Origin: JBEAOO01 sp041164825
Lineage (GTDB): Bacteria; Pseudomonadota; Gammaproteobacteria; Burkholderiales; Burkholderiaceae_C
Assembly: GCA_041164825.1 (NCBI GenBank)
Contig: JBEAOO010000058.1
Coordinates: 1-47,789 of the forward strand
Direction of reading: 5' to 3'
Length of the DNA stretch: 47,789 bases
The notes under the pieces are model-generated. The model saw only the letters and a list, made by a program, of their open reading frames with translations, was not told the DNA's origin and made no database searches. Positions 12,709 through 24,198 of the stretch are shown here, piece after piece. Each line of letters starts with the position of its first letter. The stretch's first letter is position 1. The translations under genes and the position numbers were made by a program.

Positions 12709-13491
12709 TCAGGGCGTGCCGAACGTGGGGGCGCGCAGCGCAGCGTCGAGCGCCTTCAGTGCGGCCAGGTGGGCCTCCGCACGCGCCTGCGGCGTGGCGC
12801 TGAGATCGGGCCGGGCCAGTGGCGCCCACAGGGCGTCGGGCGCGCCGGCCAACGCCAGGTGGCGGGCCACGGCGGCGGGTGGTGGCGGCACCTTGGGCAG
12901 TTGCGCGGCCAGCGCCACGCCGTGGGCGCCGAGCAAGGCACCGGCTTGGTAGAGGTGGCGGTGGCGTGGCGAGGCCGCGGCCTCGATGCGGGCGGCCAGG
13001 CCGGTGGTGTCGCGCTCGACGTGGCCGTTCAAATCACCCAACTCGGCCCAATTGGCGGGCGCAAACACCGGCGCAGGCGCCACACCCAGCAGCGCATCGG
13101 CGCCGCTGCGGGCGATGAATTGTTGGGCCTCGGCGATACGCTGGGCGCGCAGCGCGGGCTGGTCCATCGCCAGGCCAATGCGCTGCGTGGCCTGGCCCAC
13201 CTGCAAGCCCAGCAGCAAGGCCGCCGCCCGGTGGGCGGGCGTGAGGCGCGCTTCGGCGGCGGCCGAGGCCTGCGCCACGGCGGCGATCTCGGCCGGGGTG
13301 GCGGCGCGCAGCGGCAGCTGCTGCAGCGCATCGCTGGCAGCATCGAAGCTGCGAAACCAGAGCGTGTCGAGCGCGATGTAGAGCACCACAACCACCAGCC
13401 AAGCCCAAACCATGCGGCTGCGTGGGGTGCGTGGCGCCGCGCAAGCAGGCATGGCGGAGTTGGGGATGGCCGAATCGACGGGGCTGGGCAT
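12709..13491 (-). CDS. Uncharacterised single-pass membrane protein
   Basis: A 260-residue protein of unknown function. One transmembrane helix is seen near residues 28-46 (VWAWLVVVVLYIALDTLWF). It is followed by a long Ala-rich, helix-prone region that should be periplasmic, and a Pro-rich stretch (PKVPPPP). No enzyme motif was recognised. The start is placed at MPSPVDS; upstream in-frame Met codons would run into the divergent neighbour's promoter. It is transcribed away from the 537-residue membrane protein at 13581, with only 89 bp between the starts. They may share regulation. Confidence 0.6.
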   Translation of the reverse strand: MPSPVDSAIPNSAMPACAAPRTPRSRMVWAWLVVVVLYIALDTLWFRSFDAASDALQQLPLRAATPAEIAAVAQASAAAEARLTPAHRAAALLLGLQVGQATQRIGLAMDQPALRAQRIAEAQQFIARSGADALLGVAPAPVFAPANWAELGDLNGHVERDTTGLAARIEAAASPRHRHLYQAGALLGAHGVALAAQLPKVPPPPAAVARHLALAGAPDALWAPLARPDLSATPQARAEAHLAALKALDAALRAPTFGTP

Positions 13492-13580
13492 GATGGCTGC
13501 ATCGTAGGCAGCGCCCCGCGCAGCCACCATCCCCTGTTCACCGCACGCGCTTTCGGCACACCGCACTGCCCTGCCCCACC

Positions 13581-15194
13581 ATGTCCAACGCCCCCTCGGT
13601 GCTCAGCGGCCAGTTGTTTTACTTCTTCGTGCTCACGCTGCTGGTGACGGTGATCGGCTCGGCGCTGATGGTGTGGCACTACGGCCGGCGGGTGCTGGCG
13701 GGCATGCAAGAGCGCACATCGGCCCCGTTGCCGGTGCCGGTGCCGGCGTGGGCGCCGCGCGAGGCCGCTGGCGCGGTCGCCACGCCCCAGCCTTGGCTCG
13801 ACTTCGAGGCGCGGTTTGAACGCCGGCTGCTGCGCGCTTGGGCCTTGAGTGCGCTCTTGGCCGCGCTGCCCGTGGCGGCCGTGTATTTGCGCGCCAGCGA
13901 CAACCTGCACCGCAGCTCGCAGTGGATGCTGGTGGCCAGTGTGCTGGCGCTGCTGGCCGTGCCGGTGACGGCGGTGTCGCGCGGTTGGCAGTGGCCGCGT
14001 GGGCTGAGGGTGTTGGCGGCAGCCATGCTGTGCGGCGCGCTCGCCACGCTGGGGCTGTCGCTGATCGACCGCCTCGCCAGCGGCCGCCTGCCGAGCTGGG
14101 ACCAAGCGATGAACCTCTGGTTCTGGTTGCAGTTCGCCACGGTGTCGCTGGCCCTGCCGCTGGCGCTGCTGGTGCTGAGCTCACCGCGCCGTGTGCGCTT
14201 GGCCGTGCCGCTGGTGTTTGGGGCGCTGACGCTGTTTGCGCTGGCGCCGTTCTTCGGCAACCTGGGGTTTCAATGGGTGGCGCAGCAACCCGGCGCCAAC
14301 GGCTGGCTGCTCGCCTGGGGCGGCACCAATTTTCGGCACGTGGTGTTCGCCGTGTTGGCCCTGCCCGCGGGCGGCTTGGCGGCGCGGCGGCTGCGCGCCT
14401 TGAGCGCCGCGTACGCGGCCAAGCGCGTGAGCGATGCGCAACTCAGCGCGCGCGCCTGGTGGCTGATGGGCGTGGGCAGCCTGGTGATCGGGCTCACCTC
14501 GGACCGCAGCGTGACGCTCTGGGCCGCAGCGCTGTGCGGGCTGGCCGGGCTGGCCTTGGGGCCGGTGCAGCGCGCTGTGTTTGCGCAGCTGCAGCCCGCG
14601 CGCGATGCGCCACCGGCACGCACGCTGCTGTTCCTGCGCGCCTTTGGCTACCAGGCCCGCACCGAGCGTCTGTTTGACCGGCTGGGCGCGCGTTGGCGGG
14701 CGCTGGGGCCGATCACGATGATTGCCGCGCCCGACGTGGTGGCGCGCAGCATCGACCCCGGCGATCTGCTGGCCTGGCTGCAGGGCCGCGAGGGCGAGGC
14801 CTTTGTGCGCACCGCCGCCGAGCTGCAACAGCGCTTGGCCGCGATCGACACCGAGCGCGACCCCGACGGCCGCTTTCGCATCACCGAGTTCTGCTGCGTG
14901 GACAGCACCTGGCAGGCCACCGTGGTGTCGCTGATGGCGCGCGCCGATGCGGTGCTGATGGACCTGCGCGGTGTGGCGGGCGACAAGCTCGGCTGCGCGT
15001 TTGAACTGCAGCAACTGGCGCTGCACCTGCCGGGGCGGCGCGTGGTGCTGGTGGTGGATGGCACCACCCGGATCGACCCCCTTCGCCAGGCGCTGGGCAC
15101 GGCGGCCGATGCGGTGGTGTGGCAACGCATGGACAGCGAAGGCCCGGCCGCGCAAGCCGCGCTGTTTGCGGCGCTGGTGACGGCCGCGGCTTGA
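13581..15194 (+). CDS. Polytopic membrane protein with C-terminal TIR-like/Rossmann domain
   Basis: A 537-residue protein of unknown function. The N-terminal two thirds hold about eight or nine membrane helices (near residues 10-30, 92-110, 118-135, 142-160, 178-200, 207-228, 250-266, 290-330). A cytoplasmic domain follows from about 345. It opens with RTLLFLRAFGYQ and RLFDRLGARW. It continues to ADAVLMDLRG (455-464) and GCAFELQQL (471-479), then a strand VVLVVDG. The order strand, Asp-loop, conserved Glu on a helix recalls TIR and nucleoside-deoxyribosyltransferase-like folds. That is a pattern impression, not a database match. The divergent partner at 12709-13491 is also a membrane protein. 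Confidence 0.62.
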   Translation: MSNAPSVLSGQLFYFFVLTLLVTVIGSALMVWHYGRRVLAGMQERTSAPLPVPVPAWAPREAAGAVATPQPWLDFEARFERRLLRAWALSALLAALPVAAVYLRASDNLHRSSQWMLVASVLALLAVPVTAVSRGWQWPRGLRVLAAAMLCGALATLGLSLIDRLASGRLPSWDQAMNLWFWLQFATVSLALPLALLVLSSPRRVRLAVPLVFGALTLFALAPFFGNLGFQWVAQQPGANGWLLAWGGTNFRHVVFAVLALPAGGLAARRLRALSAAYAAKRVSDAQLSARAWWLMGVGSLVIGLTSDRSVTLWAAALCGLAGLALGPVQRAVFAQLQPARDAPPARTLLFLRAFGYQARTERLFDRLGARWRALGPITMIAAPDVVARSIDPGDLLAWLQGREGEAFVRTAAELQQRLAAIDTERDPDGRFRITEFCCVDSTWQATVVSLMARADAVLMDLRGVAGDKLGCAFELQQLALHLPGRRVVLVVDGTTRIDPLRQALGTAADAVVWQRMDSEGPAAQAALFAALVTAAA

Positions 15195-15260
15195 TGCGGG
15201 CTGGCGGCCCAAAGCACACGTTCGCGAGGTCCGGGAAGGTCGGTTCCCGGCGCGTTGCGG

Positions 15261-15374
15261 CTCTTGGCCTGAGGTGGCTGCTCGTTCGAGGGCTGTTCGT
15301 TCGACGTTCGGCGCGAAGGCGGCGAGCAGCGCGGTGTGCGTCGACGTGGCATGCCACCGTTGGCTCGGTGGGAA
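15261..15374 (-). repeat. Interspersed structured repeat, copy A (core hairpin absent)
   Basis: An intergenic copy of the repeat also found at 19489-19699, 22245-22376, 22365-22560 and 38441-38550. It keeps the outer blocks: CTTGGCCTGAGG, two CGTTCGA units about 15 bp apart (15283-15289, 15298-15304), CGAAGGCGGCGA, GCGGTGTGCGTCGACG and the palindrome GTGGCATGCCAC (15346-15357). Where copy B has about 95 bp of hairpin, this copy has only a few bases. On the minus strand it follows the histidine-kinase gene. The rest of the 15195-15434 gap shows no gene. Confidence 0.75.
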
Positions 15375-15434
15375 ACGTTGAACGCGAAGACGTGTGAGTG
15401 CTGGCGCACTGGGGCGAGCGAGCGGCTGAGCGGC

Positions 15435-19280
<3,846 letters not shown>

Positions 19281-19488
19281 CTTGCCTGAAAGGCAAGCCG
19301 GCACGAGACAGGTGTTTGCGGGCACCGACCCAGGCTGGGCAGCGCCGGGCGCAGGCCACAGCGGCCCTGAAACCCGTGACCCAGACGCCGCCGCCCAGCC
19401 CACGGGCGACGCGGGTGCGCGCATCGCGCTGCGGGGTGATTGCAGCGCCCGGCTGATGCGCCTTCGCGGTCATGGGCGCTCAAAGTGG
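19281..19488. other. Non-coding stretch upstream of the histidine kinase
   Basis: No convincing gene. A perfect inverted repeat CTTGCCT-GAA-AGGCAAG (19281-19297) directly precedes the kinase ATG and could fold in its leader. Possible promoter elements were not clear. The remaining part of the gap (19489-19705) is the repeat copy B. Confidence 0.5.
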
Positions 19489-19699
19489 CCTTGGTCTGAG
19501 GCTGCTTTCTGTTCACGGGCTTTCCGGTCGACGATTGGCGCGAGGGCGGCGATGGGCCGGGCCGATCTGCTCCGTGTCCCCCCGGCCCGCTGCGCAGGCC
19601 CTCCTCCTCTACATGCGCACATCGGCCGGGCCGATCACCGCCCCCACCGGCACCGCGGTGTGCGTCCACGTGGCATGCCCCGATGGCTTCGGGTGGAGG
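19489..19699 (-). repeat. Interspersed structured repeat, copy B (full length)
   Basis: The full-length copy lies between the ocd 3' end and the kinase. Outer arms at 19551-19570 and 19617-19636 pair at 17 of 20 positions. The inner hairpin is GGCCCGC/GCAGGCC (19584-19600) around a 3-base loop. Conserved blocks CTCCGTGTCC and ATGCGC flank the inner hairpin, and GTGGCATGCCCC (19670-19681) marks the end. On the minus strand it directly follows ornithine cyclodeaminase, so it would be transcribed in its 3' UTR. Confidence 0.75.
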
Positions 19700-19705
19700 G
19701 CCCGC

Positions 19706-20761
19706 TCAGGCCACGCGGCGCAGCGACACCCGCGCTGGCGTGCAGCCACTGCGGGTGTAGCGGAACAAATCTTTCGGGTCGTCGGCGGCGGGCACCAGTT
19801 CCACCTGCTCGCCGATGTTGTGCTGTTGCGCCAAGCGGTCCACCAGGCACAGGGCCGAGTAGTCTTCGAGGGCGAAACCCACCGAGTCGAACACCGTCAC
19901 TTGCTGAGCGCTTTGGCGGCCCTCGGCGGTGCCGGCCAGCACGCGCCAGAGGTCGACCACGGGGTGGTCGGCGGGCAGCTGCTGGATGTCGCCCTCCACG
20001 CGCGTTTGCGGCTCGTACTCCACAAACACGCGCGCCGCGCGCAGCACATCGGGGTGCAGTTCGGTCTTGCCGGGGCAGTCGCCACCGACGCCGTTGATGT
20101 GCATGCCGGGCTCGATCATCTCGGGGGTGAGGATGGTGGCGCGGGTTTTGTCGGCGGTGACGGTGGTGACGATGTGTGCGCCGCGCACGGCGTCGGCCAC
20201 GGAGTCGGCGCGCTCGACGGTGAGGCCCGGGAAGGCGCTGAGGTTGCGGATCAACTTGGCGGTGGCGGCCGGGTCCACGTCAAACGCACGGATGTGGGTG
20301 ATGCCCAGCAGGTGGTGGAAGGCCACGGCCTGGAACTCGCTTTGCGCACCATTGCCAATCAACGCCATGCGGCGCGAATCGGGCCGGGCCAGCGCGCGGG
20401 CGGCCATGGCCGAGGTGGCGGCAGTGCGCAAAGCGGTGGTGAGCGTGAGCTCGGACAGCAGCAGCGGGTAGCCCGACGCCACATCGGCCAACACGCCAAA
20501 GGCCATCACGGTGTACATGCCATGCGCGGTGTTGCGCGGGTGGCCGTTGACGTACTTGAAGGCGTAGCGCTGCGCGTCGGACACCGGCATCAGCTCGATC
20601 ACGCCTTGCTCGGAGTGGCTGGCCACGCGGGCGGACTTGTCGAAGTCCTCCCAGCGCAAAAAGTCGTCGCGCAGGGTGTCGTGCAGTTGGGCCAAAAAGG
20701 GCGCGAGGCCCACGGTGTGCAGCAGGTCGGCCAGGGCCGGAACGTCGATGAATCGGGTCAT
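19706..20761 (-). CDS. ocd: Ornithine cyclodeaminase
   Basis: A 351-residue cytosolic enzyme that converts L-ornithine to L-proline and ammonia using bound NAD. Long stretches match Pseudomonas Ocd as I recall it, including FDKSARVASHSE, IELMPV, FKYVNGHP, LRTAATS, GNGAQSEFQ and GGDCPGKTELH. The Rossmann motif is LIGNGAQSEF. The last block, DPKDLFRYTRSG, is also typical. The start is MTRFIDVP at 20761; a long in-frame extension to 22129 is antisense to the lipoprotein gene and is not coding. The gene is monocistronic and followed by repeat copy B. Role: arginine/ornithine catabolism to proline. Confidence 0.94.
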   Translation of the reverse strand: MTRFIDVPALADLLHTVGLAPFLAQLHDTLRDDFLRWEDFDKSARVASHSEQGVIELMPVSDAQRYAFKYVNGHPRNTAHGMYTVMAFGVLADVASGYPLLLSELTLTTALRTAATSAMAARALARPDSRRMALIGNGAQSEFQAVAFHHLLGITHIRAFDVDPAATAKLIRNLSAFPGLTVERADSVADAVRGAHIVTTVTADKTRATILTPEMIEPGMHINGVGGDCPGKTELHPDVLRAARVFVEYEPQTRVEGDIQQLPADHPVVDLWRVLAGTAEGRQSAQQVTVFDSVGFALEDYSALCLVDRLAQQHNIGEQVELVPAADDPKDLFRYTRSGCTPARVSLRRVA

Positions 20762-20848
20762 GGAAAGAATCTCAGTGGGGTGGGCGCTGCCACGCTGGCG
20801 CCGCCCTGGCCGCAAGTTTGACCACAACCCGCGCCAGCCGGAAGCCCA

Positions 20849-20867
20849 TGAACTGATCAAAAGTTCA
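20849..20867. promoter_or_regulatory. Candidate operator upstream of ocd
   Basis: TGAACT and AGTTCA form a perfect 6-bp inverted repeat with a 7-base AT-richer spacer, about 90 bp upstream of the ocd start. It is the only AT-rich dyad in the 20762-21040 divergent gap, so it is a reasonable regulator site for ocd or the lipoprotein gene. No regulator is identified. Confidence 0.35.
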
Positions 20868-21040
20868 GGCCCATCGAGCACTTCGTCAGCGGGTTTTGGC
20901 CTTTTGCTCGGACGGCGCTTGAAAGGCAAGGGGCCTGGGCGGGGCCCCGGGCGAGCGCACGCCCACAGGCTGCGCGTCATCGCGCTGACACAGGACGCCG
21001 CCACAGTGCATGACTCATTTGCGACTTTGGAGCGTGTGCC

Positions 21041-22072
21041 GTGGGCCATTTTTCTCATCAGCGGGGTGTGTGGTGCGCTGTTGCCGCAGCGGCAGTGTTG
21101 GCCTTGAGCGGCTGCGCCTCGGGGGCCGCCGCCGCCAACGGCGGCAGCTTCAGCTTTGGCCTGTGGGGCGACATGCCTTATGCCAAGGCCCATGACGCAC
21201 CCAAGATTCCGGCGCTGCTGGCCAGCATCAACGCCTCGGACATCGCGTTTTCCATCTACGACGGCGACATCAAGGACGGCAGCTCGCGCTGCGAAGACGC
21301 CACCTTTGATGACGCGAAGAAGATGTTCAACGCCCTGCTGCGCCCCACGCACTATGTGCCCGGCGACAACGAGTGGACCGACTGCCACCGCCTGAACAAC
21401 GGCGGCTTCGACAACCTCGAACGCCTGGCCGTGCTGCGCAAAACCATGTTCAGCCAGCCGGGCAGCTTTGGCCAAACCTCGATGGCCACCGAGCGCCAAG
21501 GCCGGCCCGGCGAAGCCTATGTGGAGAACCAGCGCTTTGCCCACCAAGGCGTGGTGTTTGTGACGCTGAACATCCCGGGCAGCAACAACAACCTGGTGGT
21601 CTCGGCCACCGACTGCAGCAACAAGAGCGCGCGCAAGCCGGCGCAGTGCGATGCCGACAACGCCGAGTTCTTGGCCCGCGACGACGCCAATGTGCGCTGG
21701 TTGCGCGAGAGCTTTGCCCAGGCGCGCCAACAAGGTGCGCGCGGCGTGGTGGTGGTGTTCCAGGCCGACCCGGGCTTTGATCTGCCCGAAACGGAGAACC
21801 TGGACGAGAGCCTGGCGCCGCAGTTCAGCGGCTACCGCAACTTCATGGCCGAGCTGACAGCAGAGACCGAGAAGTTCAAGGGCCAGGTGCTGATGGTGCA
21901 TGGCGACACGCACTTCTTCAAGCACGACATGCCGCTCTACAGCCCCACCAAGCTGCTGCCCAACTTCACCCGCCTGGAAACCTTTGGCAGCCCCTCGGTG
22001 CATTGGGTGCGCGTGGTGGTGGATGCCAGCAACCCGCAGCTGTTCACCATCCAGCCAGTGATCGTGCGCTGA
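21041..22072 (+). CDS. Metallophosphoesterase-like lipoprotein
   Basis: A 343-residue exported protein with a lipobox (LALSGC, Cys at about residue 25), so it is probably an anchored periplasmic lipoprotein. The mature part has calcineurin-like phosphoesterase landmarks in order: WGDMPY, YDGDIKDG, VPGDNEWTDCH (the GN[HD]-type block) and, near the C-terminus, MVHGDTHFF. These would bind two metal ions. The substrate is unknown. The start is a GTG with GGAG 8 bases upstream; no ATG fits the frame before the signal peptide. It is divergent from ocd with a 279-bp gap, and repeats C and D follow it. Confidence 0.75.
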   Translation: MGHFSHQRGVWCAVAAAAVLALSGCASGAAAANGGSFSFGLWGDMPYAKAHDAPKIPALLASINASDIAFSIYDGDIKDGSSRCEDATFDDAKKMFNALLRPTHYVPGDNEWTDCHRLNNGGFDNLERLAVLRKTMFSQPGSFGQTSMATERQGRPGEAYVENQRFAHQGVVFVTLNIPGSNNNLVVSATDCSNKSARKPAQCDADNAEFLARDDANVRWLRESFAQARQQGARGVVVVFQADPGFDLPETENLDESLAPQFSGYRNFMAELTAETEKFKGQVLMVHGDTHFFKHDMPLYSPTKLLPNFTRLETFGSPSVHWVRVVVDASNPQLFTIQPVIVR

Positions 22073-22244
22073 TCGCGCGCTGATCGTGTCGACCCACTGG
22101 CTCATTCGGTGAGCCAGTGCAGAGCACATGTGCCCGAACCGCCGGTTGGCGAGCGGTGCCGTGGGTCAGCCTTCGCGTTCCAAGGCAGACAACGTGCAGC
22201 AGGCATCAAGGGCTGCTCTCTGTGTTTTTGCCAACCGCGTGCTG

Positions 22245-22376
22245 AGGGCGGGGCAAGGAGCACTGTGCCGCATTCGCTTTGCTCCGTGTCCTCCGCCGGC
22301 CTGCGGCCGGCTCCACCTTTACCTGCGCAAAGCGAAGGCGACACAGCGCTCCTCCGAACCTGTTGTGGCATGCCAC
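22245..22376 (-). repeat. Interspersed structured repeat, copy C
   Basis: Arms at 22256-22281 and 22328-22353 pair at 23 of 26 positions. The inner hairpin GCCGGCC/GGCCGGC (22295-22311) is perfect with a 3-base loop. Blocks GCTCCGTGTCCTCCG and ACCTGCGC are shared with the other copies although the outer stem sequence is quite different. It ends in the palindrome GTGGCATGCCAC (22365-22376), where it meets copy D head to head. The 22073-22244 part of the gap shows no gene. Confidence 0.75.
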
Positions 22377-22560
22377 GACGACGCATGTCACGGTGATGGC
22401 GGGGCGTTGATGGGCCGGGGCGATGTGCGCAGGTCAAGGGGGAGGGCCCGCGCAGCGGGTCCGGAGGACACGGAGCACATCGCCCCGGCCCAGCGCCGCC
22501 CTCGCGCAGATCGTCGAACGGTGGCGACTTCGAACGGCAACCAGCCTCAGGCACCGCACA
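22365..22560 (+). repeat. Interspersed structured repeat, copy D (inverted relative to C)
   Basis: Begins at the palindrome GTGGCATGCCAC shared with copy C and runs in the opposite direction. A perfect 17-bp inverted repeat (22412-22428 and 22475-22491) encloses an inner hairpin GGGCCCGC/GCGGGTCC (22444-22462) with a GCA loop. The outer stem continues with mismatches to about 22401 and 22502. Two TCGAACG units (22514-22520, 22530-22536) and CAGCCTCAGGC close the copy. The remaining 22561-22654 holds no gene. Confidence 0.78.
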
Positions 22561-22654
22561 GCCACTTGCTGTCAACCGAGCTTGACGGACTGGGCAAATT
22601 TATCCGGTGGCACGCATGCCAGTTGCGATGGCACTGCGCCAGAACCCTCTGAAC

Positions 22655-23518
22655 TCACTGATCGGTGGAGAGCGCGTCCGTCGTGTGCTGCGGCACCCAG
22701 AGCTGGCCGTCGGCGCCCGCCACGGGCTCAAAGATGATGCGCGGTGCCCCCGAGATCACGCTGCCAAAGATGGTGGCAAAGGCCACATCGGCCGCGTCGC
22801 GCCCGGTGCCAAAGCGCACAAAGCCCATCGGGATGGCCGTGCCCGAGGGATCGAACATGTACCAACGACCGGCCAGATACACCTCCACATAGGCGTGGAA
22901 GTCTGGGGGGCCCAGCACCGGGTCGGCGCCGTAGTCGATGCCGGTGGCAAAACGTGCGGGGATGTTGACGGCGCGGCAGAGCGCGATCATCAGGTGCGCA
23001 AAGTCGCGGCACACGCCCACGGTCTCCAGCAGCGTGTCGACCGCCGAGGTGGCGGAGTTGGAGGTGTTGGGGGTGAAGGCGGTGCGCTGCAGCACCCAGT
23101 CACGGATGCCCTGCACCCGCGCATAACCCTGCCACTGCTGGCCAAACTCGCGCATGGCCAAGCGGTGGAGCCGGTCGGACTGGCAATAGCGGCTGGGGTA
23201 GATGTAGCTCAGTGCCGCGGTGGGCAGCTGCGCCACGGGCACCTCGGCAATGCTCTCGGGCCGCGCCACGTAGTGGTTGAGCTCGATGGTGGCGTTGTAG
23301 CTCACACGCAGCGGGCCGGGGTAGGCGGTGAGGCGCAGGTAGCGGTTGTGCGTGACCGGATCGGTGTCGATGCGATAGGGCACGTTCTGGCTGAGTTGCA
23401 GCGATTCACTCACCACCCGCTGCCGCTCGGTGTGCGCGGCGTGGATGTTGAAGATGAAATCGCTGCCCGAGCTGTTGACCTGGTAGTCGAGCTCCAGGTC
23501 CAGGCGCATGGTGATCAT
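22655..23518 (-). CDS. Transglutaminase-like (cysteine protease fold) protein
   Basis: A 287-residue cytosolic protein of the bacterial transglutaminase-like family. The N-terminal beta domain is residues 1 to about 130. The catalytic triad is visible as Cys in GVCRDFAH (about 169), His in DFHAYVEVYL (about 206) and Asp in MFDPSG (about 222). Such proteins are thought to act as peptidases or amidases; the substrate is unknown. The ATG at 23518 overlaps the stop of a 10-codon upstream ORF (ATGA) and has no ribosome site of its own. A second in-frame ATG three codons on is possible. Confidence 0.82.
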   Translation of the reverse strand: MITMRLDLELDYQVNSSGSDFIFNIHAAHTERQRVVSESLQLSQNVPYRIDTDPVTHNRYLRLTAYPGPLRVSYNATIELNHYVARPESIAEVPVAQLPTAALSYIYPSRYCQSDRLHRLAMREFGQQWQGYARVQGIRDWVLQRTAFTPNTSNSATSAVDTLLETVGVCRDFAHLMIALCRAVNIPARFATGIDYGADPVLGPPDFHAYVEVYLAGRWYMFDPSGTAIPMGFVRFGTGRDAADVAFATIFGSVISGAPRIIFEPVAGADGQLWVPQHTTDALSTDQ

Positions 23519-23547
23519 GCGCGGGTCGATCGGTGGGGGGTGTGCAT
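23515..23547 (-). CDS. Ten-codon upstream ORF of the transglutaminase-like gene
   Basis: The minus strand carries AGGAG, six bases, then an ATG opening MHTPHRSTRA and a TGA that overlaps the ATG of the transglutaminase-like gene as ATGA. The only good ribosome site in this leader belongs to the short ORF, so the main gene may be translated by re-initiation. A one-base sequencing error fusing the two is the alternative. Confidence 0.45.
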   Translation of the reverse strand: MHTPHRSTRA

Positions 23548-23748
23548 GAGGCGCTCCTGTCTACTCACCCTAGCACGCGCCGTGCCGGGGCACCGTTCGA
23601 TGTCGAACACACGGTCTGTCGCGGGCCACAGGCAACGCTGACCACGGGGGCAACACGGCACCAGCCGCGCCACCCTGCTGCCACCACGTTGTCAGCAGGA
23701 CCCGCGCAGCATGAAGGCTCTTGTTCACCACCCACCCAAGGAGCACAC

Positions 23749-24141
23749 ATGGCCATCGAACTCACCACCCACGCACTGAACTGGTTCGAAATCCCGGTCG
23801 TCAACATGGACCGCGCCCAAAGCTTCTACGAGGCCGTGCTCGGCAGGCCGATGCGCCGCGAGGCCATGGGCCCGGACAGCTCGTTGGCGGTGTTCGCCTA
23901 CCAGCCGGAAACCGGCGTGGGCGGCGCGCTGATCATTGGCAACCCGGCGCTGCAGCCCTCAAACACCGGCACGCTGGTGTATCTGAATGCCGAGCCTTCT
24001 TTGGATGCGGCCGTGCTGCGCGCCGTGACCGCGGGCGGCTTGGTGCTGACACCGCGTGTGCAACTGCCCGACGGCATGGGTTGTTTTGCCCATGTGCAAG
24101 ACAGCGAGGGCAACCGCGTGGGCTTGCACGCCTTGACGTGA
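23749..24141 (+). CDS. VOC (glyoxalase/bleomycin-resistance fold) protein
   Basis: A 130-residue single-domain VOC protein. NWFEIPVVNMDRAQSFYEAV at the N-terminus is the standard opening of the PhnB/YdcJ-like group, and DSEGNRVGLH closes the fold as in related metal-binding members. Candidate metal ligands are few, so a metal-independent or binding role is possible. The substrate is unknown. The ATG has AAGGAG at 23738-23743. The YafY regulator starts 57 bp downstream on the same strand, so the two may be one operon, with the regulator controlling the VOC gene. Confidence 0.82.
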   Translation: MAIELTTHALNWFEIPVVNMDRAQSFYEAVLGRPMRREAMGPDSSLAVFAYQPETGVGGALIIGNPALQPSNTGTLVYLNAEPSLDAAVLRAVTAGGLVLTPRVQLPDGMGCFAHVQDSEGNRVGLHALT

Positions 24142-24198
24142 ACGGGCGCCGCACGCTGGCATAGTGCACTCAACGCCCTTGCCTTCCACCCACTCGCC

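Noticed and set aside
20762..22129. In-frame N-terminal extension of ornithine cyclodeaminase
   Set aside because: Would be antisense to the lipoprotein gene. Ocd homologs start at MTRFIDVP and the family length is about 350 residues.
22245..22560. CRISPR array or insertion-sequence ends
   Set aside because: The repeats are not regularly spaced, there are no spacers, no transposase is nearby and no target duplications were seen. The structure fits a hairpin repeat family.
22365..22560. Ordinary rho-independent terminator
   Set aside because: The stem is long and nested but no T-tract follows it on either strand, and conserved loop blocks are not a terminator feature.
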